From assembly GCF_014633365.1 (NCBI RefSeq), contig NC_068345.1, forward strand, positions 13,896,058 to 13,960,057: a DNA stretch of 64,000 bases, read 5' to 3'. The position numbers were made by a program, and so were the translations under genes. The notes below the pieces were generated by a model. The model ran no database searches, had not been told where the DNA came from, and worked only from the letters and a program-made list of their open reading frames with translations. This document shows, piece after piece, positions 1 to 10,065 of this stretch. Numbering within the stretch: the stretch's first letter is position 1; each line of letters opens with the position of its first letter. Source of the DNA: Diospyros lotus. Taxonomy: Eukaryota; Streptophyta; Magnoliopsida; Ericales; Ebenaceae.

Positions 1-104
1 AACAACACCAACACAGAGAAGAGAAAGGAAACCCTAGATTTCAAAAAATTGAACACGATTTTGACCCAAAACTTTTGATACGAAACCAGAAGCTCTGATA
101 CCAC
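1..104 (-). mobile_element. Edge of a minus-strand Ty1/copia element with tRNA-Met primer-binding site
   Basis: Read on the minus strand, positions 103-92 give TGGTATCAGAGC, the primer-binding site complementary to initiator tRNA-Met used by most plant Copia elements. It lies one base inside the end of the LTR that starts at 105. The element body therefore runs leftwards out of the window, and only the first part of its leader is present. No gag reading frame is recognisable in this short piece. Confidence 0.7.
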
Positions 105-783
105 TGTTACGAACAAACAGAGATAACAAATCTCCACACACACACACTGTCAAAACCGACTCTAATGAAATAAAGACATAAACGAAATAAGAGGCAGAAG
201 ATTTATAGTGGTTCACCCCAAAAGAGGGGCTACGTCCACTTGAGCTCCGGTGAGAAGAGCTCACTCCACTAATATATTCAATCCGATTACAATGAAATTG
301 AAACCCAAAACACAACCCCGGTTTTCTATACAAAACGCTCAGAATCACTAACAGATTAAGAGCTTACATTCAAACAAGACAAAAAAACCAGAGAACACGA
401 AAGGGAAGACAAACTGTACAACATTTACAGAGAGAGAACAGAGGGAGAGAGAAACTGAAGAAACCCTAAATGACGACCACCACAAAACCCTCTGTTCTTT
501 CGTCTTTTTCCCTCTACCGAATCAACAATCTCGAGGCGTGATAAATAGGGCAATTGAATGGCTGGGATTGCTCTCAATAAAGTAGCACAGATGACCTGGA
601 TAAAATCGTGCAAAAGGAACGTCTGCAAGCAACACAACAAAAGGCCAGAAAACCAAGGGCTTGGGCTGGCCCAAAGGTGGCTGCACATTGGCCCTCCAGT
701 GGGCGCCCAAAGGGCAACCCATGGTTGCCTAATGGCCTCCCAATCCTATGGGCCACATTTGATGGTTCACAGAAAATATAACA
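105..783 (-). repeat. Copia LTR (5' LTR of the element leaving the window)
   Basis: The segment begins TGTTACG and ends TATAACA, so its ends are short inverted repeats of the TG...CA kind, and the primer-binding site adjoins its left end. On the minus strand a TATA-like TATTTATCAC lies near 541-550. A short CA run lies near 136-147. The right end at 783 is inferred from the terminal repeat; the target duplication cannot be tested because the other end is outside the window. Short open frames here are not convincing genes. Confidence 0.55.
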
Positions 784-944
784 TTTTTAATTTAAAAATA
801 TTTGTTTAAGAATATGTTGCATTTTTTTTACAGGAAAAAATGGTGTAGCTGAGGCGAGATAATCCTTCAAATAAAATGACTGATAAGGATATCTTAGAAA
901 ATGTTCTTGGATGACAATTTGTTCGCTTGTTTGGTTGGGGGTGA

Positions 945-1238
945 TCTCCTAGTACTTCTGGGACAACATTTACTAGTGAGGAGTTTAGTTGTTCAACCTA
1001 TAATCAATTGGTAGAAGATTTGAACAAGTACAAGTCTCTTTTTCGAGAGCTCCAGGGAGACATAAACATGCTGCGACAAGTGTTGATTGAGAAGAATATT
1101 ATGCCTCCTCCATCTACTTCACATGTACCATCGGATCATAGTTCAGGACGATCCTGCCTCGGCCATTCCCGCCTCGACCCATCCACCTCCAGCCATTCCC
1201 TCGATTTTACTGAACAAGAGTTTGGCGACGAGATTTAA
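945..1238 (+). pseudogene. C-terminal remnant of a CACTA-associated transposase protein
   Basis: An open frame follows a TGA at 942-944 and runs to TAA at 1236-1238. It encodes a Ser/Thr-rich start, then a charged, Leu-spaced probable coiled coil (from about LVEDLNKYKSLFRELQ to VLIEKN), then a Pro/Ser-rich tail ending in EFGDEI. Upstream of the stop the same frame reads like the linker before the C-terminal coiled coil of plant Ptta/En/Spm transposase-associated proteins. That family assignment is inferred from overall pattern and from the CACTA terminus downstream. No ATG opens this frame, so it is called a fragment. Confidence 0.4.
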
Positions 1239-1399
1239 TAATTTGTTTTATGCTTTTTTTCATATATATTTGAACTTTTTAGGTGGATTCATGATTTTAT
1301 GTTTATTTTGTGACTTTATGACTTTTTTGGTACGTATATGTTTGAACTATATTGTAATAGATGTTGCAATAATTGAAATTTTAAATATAGAATTTTAGT

Positions 1400-1960
1400 T
1401 TTGTCCACACATAATATGTTTTTTAGCCACACATAGAAATTATCCTCTCATACAAAAATTATTTTTTATATTATTGTTCACACATAATATGTTTGTTACC
1501 CACATTATATTTTTCTTGCCCACACATATTCAATTTTTTTAAAATTATTATCTACCCATAATATTTTTTTTACCTACACATAACGTTTTTTACCCACACA
1601 TATAAAAATTATTTTTTATATTATTACCCACACATAATCTTAACTTTACCTACACATAAACAAATACATGTGTCAAGCTACATCATCATCCAATTAAAGC
1701 CATGTCATCAATCACGTCATCATCCAAGTCACAATTACAACTTCTTGACATAAAAATACCAACATATATAGAAATATTTACCTACACATATATGTGTGGG
1801 TAATATATTAAGTTTTACCCATACATAAATATATGTGTGGGTAAAAGTTATTTCCTAACCCCCCTTTACCCACACATCTTGACATTTGTATTATGTGTAA
1901 GGAAAAATTATAGTTGACACATAAGGTAATTTTTACCCACATTTACGTGTGGGTAAAACC
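1400..1960. repeat. CACTA subterminal repeats (ACCCACACATA motif)
   Basis: About a dozen variants of TACCCACACATA occur as direct copies, for example near 1519, 1590, 1626 and 1866. Three imperfect palindromes join the motif to its reverse complement (1779-1802, 1816-1843, 1932-1956). Dense subterminal motifs of this sort are the usual binding sites for CACTA transposition proteins. The rest is AT-rich with no coding potential. Confidence 0.6.
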
Positions 1961-2588
1961 CTTAAATTCTTGTACTGAGTGTATGTAGATCCTGAGGTCG
2001 ATGTTATTTTTTATTTTTGTGCTTGCCTATGATTTAATTGATGTAGTCAATCAATAGGTTTGAATGTGTGATGTGCATGCTTAAGATGAAATCTCAAAAT
2101 CATTTACAACTGGAGAATAGGAAAAAACTCACATCCGCCTAAATGATGCATGTGAAGAGAGTACTCATTAAGGAGAACTTTTATGTTTTTGTTGATTTCT
2201 TTCCTTAGTTTGATAGGTGGGAGAACCAAACCACCAACCTAACTTGATTACCCATATTTCTTAGTTTCTTGTAGGCGTTTTCTCCAGGTGAATGAGTTGT
2301 GGCTCCTTGTGATACACTGGGATGGGTTGGGGTGTTGTAGTAGACAAATCGTCTCTAGAATTGAGTAGTGCTAGATTTAAATTTAGTTTTATACCTCTAT
2401 AATTTAAACATGGCATGCCCTCATTACTTAATTATGAAAAAATAACTAAAATAAAATAAATAAAACTAAAGTCAAAATTGCACTTTTTTTTTTACAATTT
2501 GAGATATAAAATATTTTAAATGCCCCCTTAATAAAATGTATATGAATAAATAGTTGTTAAGGGCATTTAAAATATTTTATAGTCCAGA

Positions 2589-4318
2589 CTACAACAACAA
2601 CAACAACATATCCAGCCTTTATCCCACTATGTGGGGTCGGCTACATGAATTCTAGACTTCCATGTATTTCTATCTTTTGTCATATTTTCATTGAGATCCA
2701 TACACTTCATATCAAACTTTAATGTCTCCCTCAAGGTCTTCTTAGGTCTGCCTCTACCTCATTTTTTGATTAATTGTTCCATTTCATCAACTCTTCTCAC
2801 ATGAGCGTCTCTTGGTCTCCTTCTCACATGACCAAACCATCTTAGTCTAGTCTTTCTCATCTTCTTCTCTATTAGCACTACTCCTATCTTATTACGAATA
2901 ACTTCATTTCTAATTTTATCTTTTCCTGCATGGCTGCACATCTATCTTAACATCCTCATCTCCGCTACACTCGTCTTTTGCTCATGTTGGTATTTAACTG
3001 CCCAACATTCTTAGCCGTACAACAAAACTGGTCTTATAGCTGTCCTATAGAATTTTTCTTTCAATTTTAATGGGATTTTACCATCACATAACACCCTCGA
3101 TGCATTTCTCTATTTTAGCCAACCTGCCTTAATTCTATGTGTGACATCCTCGTGAATTTCTCTATCTTTTTGAATCACTGATCCCAAATATCGAAAATGG
3201 TCTTTTCTTTGTAAGATTTAGTCTTCCAATTTTATTATAACATCCTCCACTCTTGCATTCTTACTAAATTTACATTTCATATATTCTGTTTTCTTTCTAC
3301 TTAATTTAAATCCCTTAGATTCTAAATTGTTTCTCCATAATTCAATCTTAGTGTTCACTCCTTCTTTTGTTTCATCCACCAACACTATGTTGTCTGCAAA
3401 TAGCATACACCATGGCACCTCTGTCTGAATATCTTTAGTGAGTTTATCCATTACTAAAGCAAATAAGTATGGACTTAGTGCAGAACCTTGATGCAATCTT
3501 ATTGTAATTTTAAATGGTTCAGTATCCCTTCCGCATGTTCTGACTCTTGTCTCTGCACCATGATACATGTCCTTAAGGGGTTGTATATAGGCTATTCGGA
3601 CTCATTTATTCTCTAAAACCCTCCATAATACTTCTCTAGGGACCTTATCATAGGCTTTTTCTAGATCTATAAACACCATATGTAGGTCCTTCTGATGATC
3701 TCGATACCTTTCCATTATGCGCCTCAGTAGGTATATAGCTTCCATTGTTGACCTACCGGGCATAAAACCAAACTGATTTTCTGAGATCTCTGTTTCTTTT
3801 CTGAGCCTCTGCTCTATTACTCTCTCCCAGAGTTTTATGGTATGGCTCATTAACTTAATTCCTCTGCAATTTTCACAGTTTTGAACATCTCCTTTGTTCT
3901 TATATATAGGGACCAAAGTATTATTCCTCCACTCATTTGGCATCTTTTTTGATTTAAGAATCGCGTTAAATAATTTCATTAGTCAGGAGATACCCTCTTC
4001 TCCCATGCATTTCCATGCTTCTATTGGTATATTATCCGGTCCCACCACTTTATGATTTTTCATATTTTTTAATGCTTATTTTATTTCATTTGGACTTATG
4101 CGTCGATAAAATGTATAGCTCACGTTCCCTTCGGAGTTACTAAGATGTCCCAACCTGACTCTTGTGTCGCCATCATCATTGAACTTTTTTTTATAATTTA
4201 TCTAGAGTTCATGTTTTGGATCCGACTAAGTTTTATGTTGGCTGTCGGCTACCTAACACAACCCTCCTCCTTTATCCGAGTTTGAGATCGGCAGTGGATA
4301 ACATCTACAAACAGAGTT
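2589..4318 (-). mobile_element. RTE-type non-LTR retrotransposon (LINE), 5'-truncated, with target duplication
   Basis: A perfect 15-bp direct repeat, ATTTTATAGTCCAGA, flanks the element at 2574-2588 and 4319-4333. The minus-strand 3' end is a run of TTG units (2590-2608), the typical tail of plant RTE elements in place of poly(A). The coding remains are reverse transcriptase only, with no endonuclease domain, so the copy is 5'-truncated as is usual for target-primed insertions. The insertion lies between the upstream block and the promoter region of gene unit 1. Confidence 0.85.
2600..4190 (-). pseudogene. Decayed RTE reverse transcriptase
   Basis: Conserved reverse-transcriptase blocks appear in order on the minus strand: a KVVGPDNIPIEAWK block near 4030-4070, [10 protein letters not shown] near 3900, [22 protein letters not shown] near 3840, [14 protein letters not shown] near 3750, [14 protein letters not shown] near 3650, GSALSPYLFALVMD near 3460, and a polymerase box MLFADNIVLVDE near 3390. 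RLRWFGHVRRRP near 2830 is the conserved RTE C-terminal block. Stops and frameshifts break it into at least four pieces. The catalytic box reads FADN where FADD is expected, so the second catalytic aspartate is lost (AAC codon). It is inactive. Confidence 0.85.
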
Positions 4319-4789
4319 ATTTTATAGTCCAGATTATAAAAAATAAATGCAGTTAGGACTAAAAATAGTCAAACTTCAAATAAAATAATGAGGTAAAATT
4401 TTATCATTGAATAATCTAATTTTTTGCATGTCTAAAAAATTGGGGAAATTTAATACTTGGAACTTTGAAAAAGAGGAAAAGTTCATATTTGTCGTCAGTC
4501 AATCGAGTGTTAGTTTGAGTGATGATGGTTAATGGGGGTTAATGGTTGACTAACAATAGGTCTTAAATTGGAACAATTTTGAAATTACAAGTACTAAAAT
4601 AATGATCATGTATTAAACTAGAAATTGTTGTATAATTAATACAAAGATGAAATTAACCCTTTTCACCCACACAAGGTTCGTGAACCCCGAGAGTACTCCA
4701 ACGAACCAACGCAAAATCTTCTGTTTCTTTGTCCAGTGTTTTGATTGTGAACCCCTTTCCTCCTCCTCTTTCAGCTCTCTTCACAACTT

Positions 4790-4797
4790 TATAAATA
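4790..4797 (+). promoter_or_regulatory. TATA box of secreted-protein gene copy 1
   Basis: TATAAATA lies 60 bp upstream of the chosen ATG and is preceded by a pyrimidine-rich patch (4751-4780) of the kind common in plant core promoters. The same element recurs at 37661 and 59323. Transcription would be expected to start near 4820, inferred from normal TATA spacing. Confidence 0.75.
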
Positions 4798-4856
4798 GCC
4801 AGCCATGGCCGTATCTACGGTTTATACCACTCAAGCAAGCCACTTCAACAGCTCAA

Positions 4857-5300
4857 ATGGCTACACCAAAGCACGTCTCCATCGCTTTCAGTCTGGTTCT
4901 TATATGTTTCTGTTTAACTCTTAGCTCTGCTCATCGTGGACTGCTATCCGTGGACGACGATCTCCAGCCAAATTCTATATCCGCCAATGGAGGTGGAGGT
5001 GGAGGTGGAGGAGGAGGCGGAGGCAGTGGAGGCTGTGGCCCTTCTGGTCCTGCCTGTTGCGGCGGGGCGGGAGTTGGGACGTACCCTATATGCGGCAGAC
5101 CTGCCTGCAGTGCTTGTCCTTACCCCAGCTACTGTCCGCCGCCTGGTTTTCGTTGTTACCATGCTGGTGCTGACGCGTCTCCGGCCGCTATGAAATATGA
5201 AGCCCCGGCCGAGGACGGCCCTGGCAGTGGGTCCCCGAAAGAAAGTGAGGGCACGCCGCCGACGAGACCGCCGAGTTCGCTGAACCATGTCGAGCCATAA
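4857..5300 (+). CDS. Secreted Gly-rich, Cys-rich small protein, copy 1
   Basis: The 147-residue protein starts MATPKHVS, followed by a hydrophobic signal-peptide core (SLVLICFCLTLSSA) with a likely cleavage near residue 25. It then has RGLLSVDDDLQPNS, a tract of 12 Gly plus Ser-Gly-Gly, and a Cys-rich segment with eight Cys: one before GPSG, a CC pair, PIC, PAC, SAC, SYC and FRC. A Pro/Ser/Glu-rich tail ends in NHVEP. I chose ATG 4857 because it follows a TATA box at sensible spacing and is the only start shared by all three copies; the open frame extends upstream to 4647, but copy 3 breaks that extension. No intron is needed. I do not recognise the family, and a function such as wall protein or signalling-peptide precursor would be a guess. 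This copy has Tyr where the other two have a ninth Cys. Confidence 0.8.
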   Translation: MATPKHVSIAFSLVLICFCLTLSSAHRGLLSVDDDLQPNSISANGGGGGGGGGGGGSGGCGPSGPACCGGAGVGTYPICGRPACSACPYPSYCPPPGFRCYHAGADASPAAMKYEAPAEDGPGSGSPKESEGTPPTRPPSSLNHVEP

Positions 5301-5943
5301 CCAGATTCAGCTGCAACACGAGCGTAAGATGGAAGACTAATTATAATATCAGTGGGAATTGCACGTCATGGATGATCCCACTACTTAGAAATAGGAACCA
5401 CCAGCTCTAGTGTGCTACCTGCTGCGTACACAGCTCAGTCATGTAATGGTTTAAAGCGAGACCATTATTAAGAGGCAAATGCTCAATAACTAATGCTATG
5501 TTTATGAACATATATCTCTCATCTTCTATATTGTGTTTAATGAATAATATAATCTTTACTTCTCAATGAGCCCAGATATGAACAATTAAAACGTTACTAG
5601 CGAAGAAACTAATTAATCAGGTTAAACAATATAGAATGAGCATGTTGGTCCAAAAACATTGGGGACAGAAAAAATAATTAAAATGTCTAACTGCAAATGA
5701 TTAAACTAAATAAAAAATATTGAAAAAAAAATAACATAAGACCTATCCAGGTCATGCGCTTAGGTTCTCTCTCTAAGCTTCTCGAACACCATCGATTTGG
5801 CGTTGAGTCTCCAATTCCAATGTGTTGCCTTCTCGGCCTCTTACTTCTCTCATACCCCCATATCCATCCTCTGTTTAATTACAAGAAAATCCCTCCCTAA
5901 TTTCTCTCCCCAAATCTTTGTTTTAAGTCCCTAATCCCCCGGT

Positions 5944-7224
5944 TGTCCAGAAAAATACCCAAGAGGGGTGAATTGAGTTCTTAAAAATTAATTAATAATT
6001 TTTAACTCTTTCAAAAGCTCTTAAATTTATAATTTTAATATGTGGTGATCACAGTAGAATTAATAACAATAAAATCACAGAATCATAAGGAACAAGAGAA
6101 ATTTATAGAGGTTCAACTCTAAAGAGCTTAATCATCTCTTTCAAAACTTAGCTTGAGATTTCACTAAGGAGAATCAACACTAACTTTTAATTGAAGCTAG
6201 AACCAACATATAATCCCTTACCTAAGTAAGAACCACTAACATACTACTAGTAAATATAATCTCCGCACACAACAAATGAGTAAAAATAGCAAACTTACAA
6301 TTAGAGACAATTGCAAACAAGTCACAAACAGTTGAGAATTCCACCAGCCAGCACACTTTTAGCATTTCAAACATTCTCACTCTTGTTTGAATGCTTTATC
6401 AAGTTTGTTCTCAATCTTAAGCCACCATACTTACCCTATATATATACATCTTCCTAACACACTAGCTATTAAAGAAAAGGTTAATATGAAGTTAAAAATT
6501 CAAAAAGTCTTTAGACTTTCTTAAACAATAAGAAAACATGTCTCACCTTTAATTCAAAATAAATTTACTTTTTGCATGAAAAATCAAGATTTGAAAATTC
6601 AAATATAAGCTTTTGAAACATAAATGATTAAAACAAAAAAATATGTTTAAAAGCAATTCTCTTTTAATTCAAAATAAATTTATTTTTGCATGAATAAGAA
6701 AAAACATGTATAAAAATAATTCTTCTTTAATTCAAGATTTGAAAATTCAAATATAGGTTTTTGAGACATAAATGATTAAAATAAGAAAACATGTCTAAAA
6801 GTAATTATCCTTTAATTTAAAATAAATTTACTTTTTTGCATGAGTAAGAAATGCATTTATCAAGATATGAAAATTTAAACAGAAGCTTTTGAGACATCAA
6901 TTATCAAAACAAAAAAACATGTTTAAAGACAATCCACATTTAATTCAAAATAAATTTACATTTTGCATAAATAAAAAATAAATTTATATCATAAAAATAT
7001 TTTTTTTATCATCAAAATCATATTTACTTACCCTTGAGCTTAACAATTTTTCAATTTTTTATGATGACAAAAATTTCATGTTTTACCATATATAAACATA
7101 ACTCCCCCTAAGGATTTGCTTCCCCTAAATTTATGCTTAAAAAAATTTGATAAAATAGTTGACTAATAAGACAGACAAATATGGGAGTACATAAGATCAA
7201 GACAAAAAATAAAACATGAGGTCA
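5944..7224 (-). repeat. SIRE-like Copia LTR (copy E)
   Basis: The segment begins TGTCCAG and, read on the minus strand, starts TGACCTC. It sits directly beside a polypurine tract (AAAAAGGGGGAGA on the minus strand, 7228-7240). The left portion carries the repeat's signature, a run ending in gaggggtgaattg followed by a 'tttatagaggttcaac' block that also occurs in the copies at 20233, 29729 and 55086. It is the 3' LTR of a minus-strand element. Its left edge falls exactly where gene unit 1 stops matching gene unit 3. The SIRE/Maximus assignment rests on the polypurine tract and long LTR. Confidence 0.6.
6525..6990. repeat. Tandem repeat inside the SIRE-like LTR
   Basis: About four diverged, AT-rich units of roughly 110-130 bp follow one another. 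Each contains a tttaattcaaaataaatt block, a ttttgcatga block and a caaatataagcttttga block. Length variation here would change LTR size. No coding content. Confidence 0.6.
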
Positions 7225-7564
7225 TTTCTCCCCCTTTTTGTCATAAATCAAAAAGGTATTGTGAGTTGAGATCATAAAGATATATAAACAATATAGCCTA
7301 TGAGAAAAATATATCAAGCACAATCCACAATATGATGGATAATGAACAAAGAGTATTGAAAAATATATATGCAACGTTAAGTACTAAGAATAGTATGCCA
7401 TATCTATAATGGAATTACACGCTAACTATTCCAACCATATATCCAAGATTACACAACATCAAAGAGAGTAATCATATAATATTCAAGTAATACAATATCA
7501 TTACAAAATCTACGGAGCAATAATCTAATTCACCCATGTTGATAGTTTTGGATTTCGCCGATGC
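7225..7564 (-). other. SIRE-like 3' internal region with polypurine tract
   Basis: A polypurine tract (7228-7240, minus strand) adjoins the LTR and is followed by AT-rich sequence without open frames up to the end of the LBD locus. In the related element at 22129 onward the corresponding region also has ctccccctttttgtcataaatc, so this is ordinary 3' untranslated retroelement sequence. No gene is visible. Confidence 0.5.
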
Positions 7565-7801
7565 TTAGTGCTGATGATGGTTCCCGAGCACGACGGATCT
7601 AAGTTCATCCACATCACCTAGGAATGGCCACTGGTTGTTTCTTTCGATCGGGTAATATTGCAAATTAATCTCTTGGAAATAAGGAAACGACACATTTTCT
7701 TCTAGGATGACTAGTTTTTCAAAATTCCAAATAGGGTTTGGATCATCCACAAAGAAAGATCCATTGTCAGAATATGGGTTTAAAGTAATTTTTGGGTGAA
7801 A
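7565..7801 (-). other. In-frame C-terminal extension of the LBD gene after the TGA
   Basis: Directly after the TGA at 7802-7804 the same frame continues for 78 codons to a TAA at 7565-7567. It encodes an acidic, aromatic-rich tail including SFFVDDPNPIWNFEK and WPFLGDVDELRSVVLG. Variable acidic C-terminal tails are normal in class I LBD proteins, so this is most simply the original C-terminus cut off by a nonsense change (TGG or CGA to TGA are single-base routes). Stop-codon readthrough is a less likely alternative. Confidence 0.6.
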
Positions 7802-8167
7802 TCAATTTTGAACATTGTGAGGGTTTTCATAAGAGTTTGTAAATACCAATTCCTCCAATAAAGTTAGATGAAATTGAAGATCGACGATTTGCTGTTGTAG
7901 GGCAAAAATATAGGATACACAGCCGTAAATTGGATCATGAAGCCTAGTTTGAGCTTCATACAAGAGTGTAACGACAGCCCCATAACAATCACTAACTAGA
8001 AGCTGGGCTAGGAGCTTTGAGGCATTACTGGCACCAAAAACCTTATGGATAGCTACAAAATCAGTAGGTCCTTCTTCATGGCAGAATAAATGGGCAAAGG
8101 CGCATGATTGGATACATTTTCTTCTTAATATTTTGCAGGCATCGCACGGAGAACCGAGTCCTGACAT
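7802..8167 (-). CDS. LOB-domain (LBD/ASL) transcription factor, class I-like, with early stop
   Basis: The 121-residue frame starts MSGLGSPC and has the complete LOB zinc-finger-like signature CX2CX6CX3C (Cys 8, 11, 18, 22), the GAS block with [11 protein letters not shown] (residues 43-53), the DPIYG motif (78-82) and a Leu-spaced [11 protein letters not shown] segment (about residues 87-97). LBD proteins are plant-specific nuclear DNA-binding regulators of lateral organ and root development; the sequence around the GAS block is closest in feel to the LBD16/LBD29 group. Several normally invariant positions differ: the Pro in the LPVSDRC stretch is Leu, and the following Arg-Cys is Cys-Tyr. 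A TGA at 7802-7804 ends it early, yet the same frame stays open to 7565. It could be a functional short protein, a recent pseudogene or a captured copy. No intron is needed to read the domain. Confidence 0.7.
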   Translation of the reverse strand: MSGLGSPCDACKILRRKCIQSCAFAHLFCHEEGPTDFVAIHKVFGASNASKLLAQLLVSDCYGAVVTLLYEAQTRLHDPIYGCVSYIFALQQQIVDLQFHLTLLEELVFTNSYENPHNVQN

Positions 8168-8888
8168 GATCTTCTAGTTTTGTTTTTTTTTTTTTTTAAA
8201 CTAAGCAGATATGGCCGGATCTAGGTACTAGGTAGATCTGAGTAGATTTAGCTAGATCTGGGTAGATTTAGCTAGATCTGGGTACTGAGTAGATTTGGCT
8301 AGATGTTGGGTTTGGGTAGATCTTGGTAGAACTAGTTGGATCTGGGTAGACCGGGCCGGACAAACATATAGACTTGGAGGCCGGATCTGGACAGATCTGG
8401 CTGGAACAACGAATAACTATGAAACCCTAACAAGAACAATCACAAAGATAGAAAAAAAATGCAAATGAAAAGGAGCTCACTGTGAATCTGATTAGTGCCG
8501 TGGATTTGATCGGCTACACAATAGAGAGGTGGCGGTGAATAAGGAAAATATTAGAGTCGGAGAAGTGGTGGCAAATGAGGGAGATACCAGAGGTCAAGAG
8601 GCAGCGATGAACGCAGACCTGGGTGGTTGTTGGCGAACGAGGGAGATACCAGATGATTACAAATAGGGCTTAAATGAGAGAGACTCACTGAACCTTGGTA
8701 GATCGAGTAGCGGTGGCGACCACGAATTTGGGTAAAGGCAATAGAGGCCGCGATCTGAAGCTTGCGATGACAAAAAGGCAAATCTGAAGCTGCAACGATG
8801 GTGAGGCAGCGATGAATGAGGGAGACGACGGCTACTGGTAGAGAAGGCAGCGAACGAGGGGACACTGGAGACGGCGGCGATGAGGGTG

Positions 8889-8931
<43 letters not shown>

Positions 8932-9000
8932 AGGTTCGGGTGAGAGGAGGAAGAGAGTGAAAAAGATAAGGGTTTGTTTTTTATTTTTGGGTTGTTAAAG
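8168..9000 (-). other. Upstream region of the LBD gene: repeats, no further gene
   Basis: Just above the ATG is a run of A (minus strand) near 8181-8197. Next comes a degenerate tandem array (8216-8400) of roughly 20-24 bp units around 'gtagatttagctagatctg'. From 8550 to 8890 the sequence is GC-richer with short overlapping frames (for example 8551-8892 minus) that have no recognisable domain. A (GA)n microsatellite occupies about 8892-8926. It may be promoter and leader of the LBD gene, or unrelated filler. Confidence 0.45.
8216..8400. repeat. Degenerate GATCTGGGTAGATT tandem array
   Basis: Imperfect copies of a 20-24 bp unit built on tagatctgggtagattta occur head to tail about 50-230 bp upstream of the LBD start codon. 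Each unit contains AGATCT palindromes. Confidence 0.65.
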
Positions 9001-10065
9001 GCTATAGCATTTGTGTTAAGCACACAACATATTTCTTCCAAATACACTTAGCATAAGAATAGATTAAATAAATATTCTTTACTAAAGCTTTTAAATATCT
9101 AAATTATTTATTTATTTACATGTATGTAACACATGACGTAACTCACATATATATATACTACAAGGCCTAATACATTCGTAAATGAAACATTTAAGCATAC
9201 AACATATTTAGACTATTTAAATTTTTTTTTCTAGAAAATAGGGACTAAATTGTCCCAAACCTCATTTTTCTTCCAAACGAACCAATTTTGCTTGCATTGG
9301 TTGACTCTAAAAGTATATCTATCAGAATAGGTCATGCAAGTTGGATCAACATTATGGAAATGATGGTTTTCAAATAAAATCTCAAAGAATTTTAAACATT
9401 TAAACACCATGGAATAAAACCTAGACATAAGCATGGAAATTTTTATTAAGTCCAATTCTTTTATATGCCATATGATGCTTTTTCATATTTGAAGACATTT
9501 GACAAACTTAGATTTCTAACCATAATAATTTTAGAATTTAGGAATGAGATGATTACCCAAAAACCAAACCTCTCATATTTCCATTTATCCCATTGGCTTT
9601 CCATCCTATTTTTGAGAGTGAGGTTTAAACCATAGAACTCCTCACCTCTCTTGTGCCATGAGTTTCCACTTAAACAAATATAACATGTTCCTCATGTGGA
9701 TCTCATGCACATTGGCACACATAAGGCAAAGTTTTAGCCTTAGGTACCCATCCATAGATGGGACCTTTGGCTTTTGGCTCTTGAATGCCCTTTGCCTTAG
9801 TGTTGGACCCTTTAGGAGGATCCAAAACTTTCATGTGTTGAACTACACCTGTTGGCACCCAAATTTTGATTTCATTTCTCTTAAGGGGTTGGGAAGTCTA
9901 TCTATATGGTTTCCAAGATTTCTTTTGATATTTTGACTTTGGCTTTGTGGGATTAGAATTTTTTTTTTCACAATTAAGGTTGCCAAAGACTTTTGTACTG
10001 CACCCCTTTTCCAATGTGAGCTTGGTGTTTTGAGCTTTTAAAATCAATACTTCTGGACTGTCCAG
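9001..10065 (-). pseudogene. Decayed SIRE-like Copia internal sequence (gag end region)
   Basis: On the minus strand about 10060-9640 a broken frame contains KAQNTKLTLEKGCS, then KKSWKPYR, KIWVPTG and GWVPKAK. Repeated IWVPK-type phrases of this sort mark the gag-to-protease linker of SIRE-like Copia polyproteins. Two or more stops interrupt it. A short NTNAIAFNNP match near 9000 resembles the RNase H motif seen as NTNAIALSK in the related element near 23340, but this is weak. The 9050-9640 stretch has only short frames. Together with the LTR at 5944 it suggests one minus-strand element spanning the LBD gene. Confidence 0.4.

Larger units (their letters stand above)
784..1977 (+). mobile_element. 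3' part of a CACTA (En/Spm) DNA transposon
   Basis: This block joins a coding remnant (945-1238), an AT-rich tract full of a short repeated motif (1400-1960), and a terminus reading TTCTTGTACTG at 1967-1977. That is one base from TTCTTGTAGTG, the usual 3' CACTA end. Immediately after it the sequence becomes collinear with the duplicated gene units at 34336 and 58215, which independently marks the edge. The 5' part is absent, apparently removed by or lying beyond the Copia LTR at 105-783. The exact terminal base is uncertain because of the mismatch. Confidence 0.55.
1978..5943 (+). repeat. Duplicated gene unit, copy 1 (interrupted by a LINE)
   Basis: Positions 1978-2440 match 34336-34610 and 58215-58870 closely, including the stretch about aatgatgcatgtgaagag. 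From about 4395 to 5940 it matches 37290-38700 and 58955-60455. The unit carries the small secreted-protein gene at 4857-5300 with promoter and 3' flank. The 3' flank after 5300 (common to all copies) holds AATAAT-type candidate poly(A) signals near 5535 and no other gene. Relative to copy 3, this copy has extra sequence at 2500-4390, largely the LINE at 2589-4318. Confidence 0.8.

Noticed and set aside
4647..4856. N-terminal extension of the secreted protein from an upstream in-frame ATG
   Set aside because: It lies upstream of and across the TATA box at 4790. It is open in copies 1 and 2 but broken in copy 3, and it would bury the signal peptide 70 residues inside the protein.
4805..4924. 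Overlapping upstream frame starting at ATG 4805 (also at 37675 and 59338)
   Set aside because: It is conserved in all three copies, but it begins only 15 bp after the start of the TATA box, so it is probably upstream of the transcription start; conservation follows from recent duplication.
4936..5193. Glu/Val-rich frame and the opposite-strand Arg/Thr-rich frame over the gene (repeated at copies 2 and 3)
   Set aside because: They are shadows of the GGN-repeat glycine tract in other frames, and the opposite-strand ones have no promoter.
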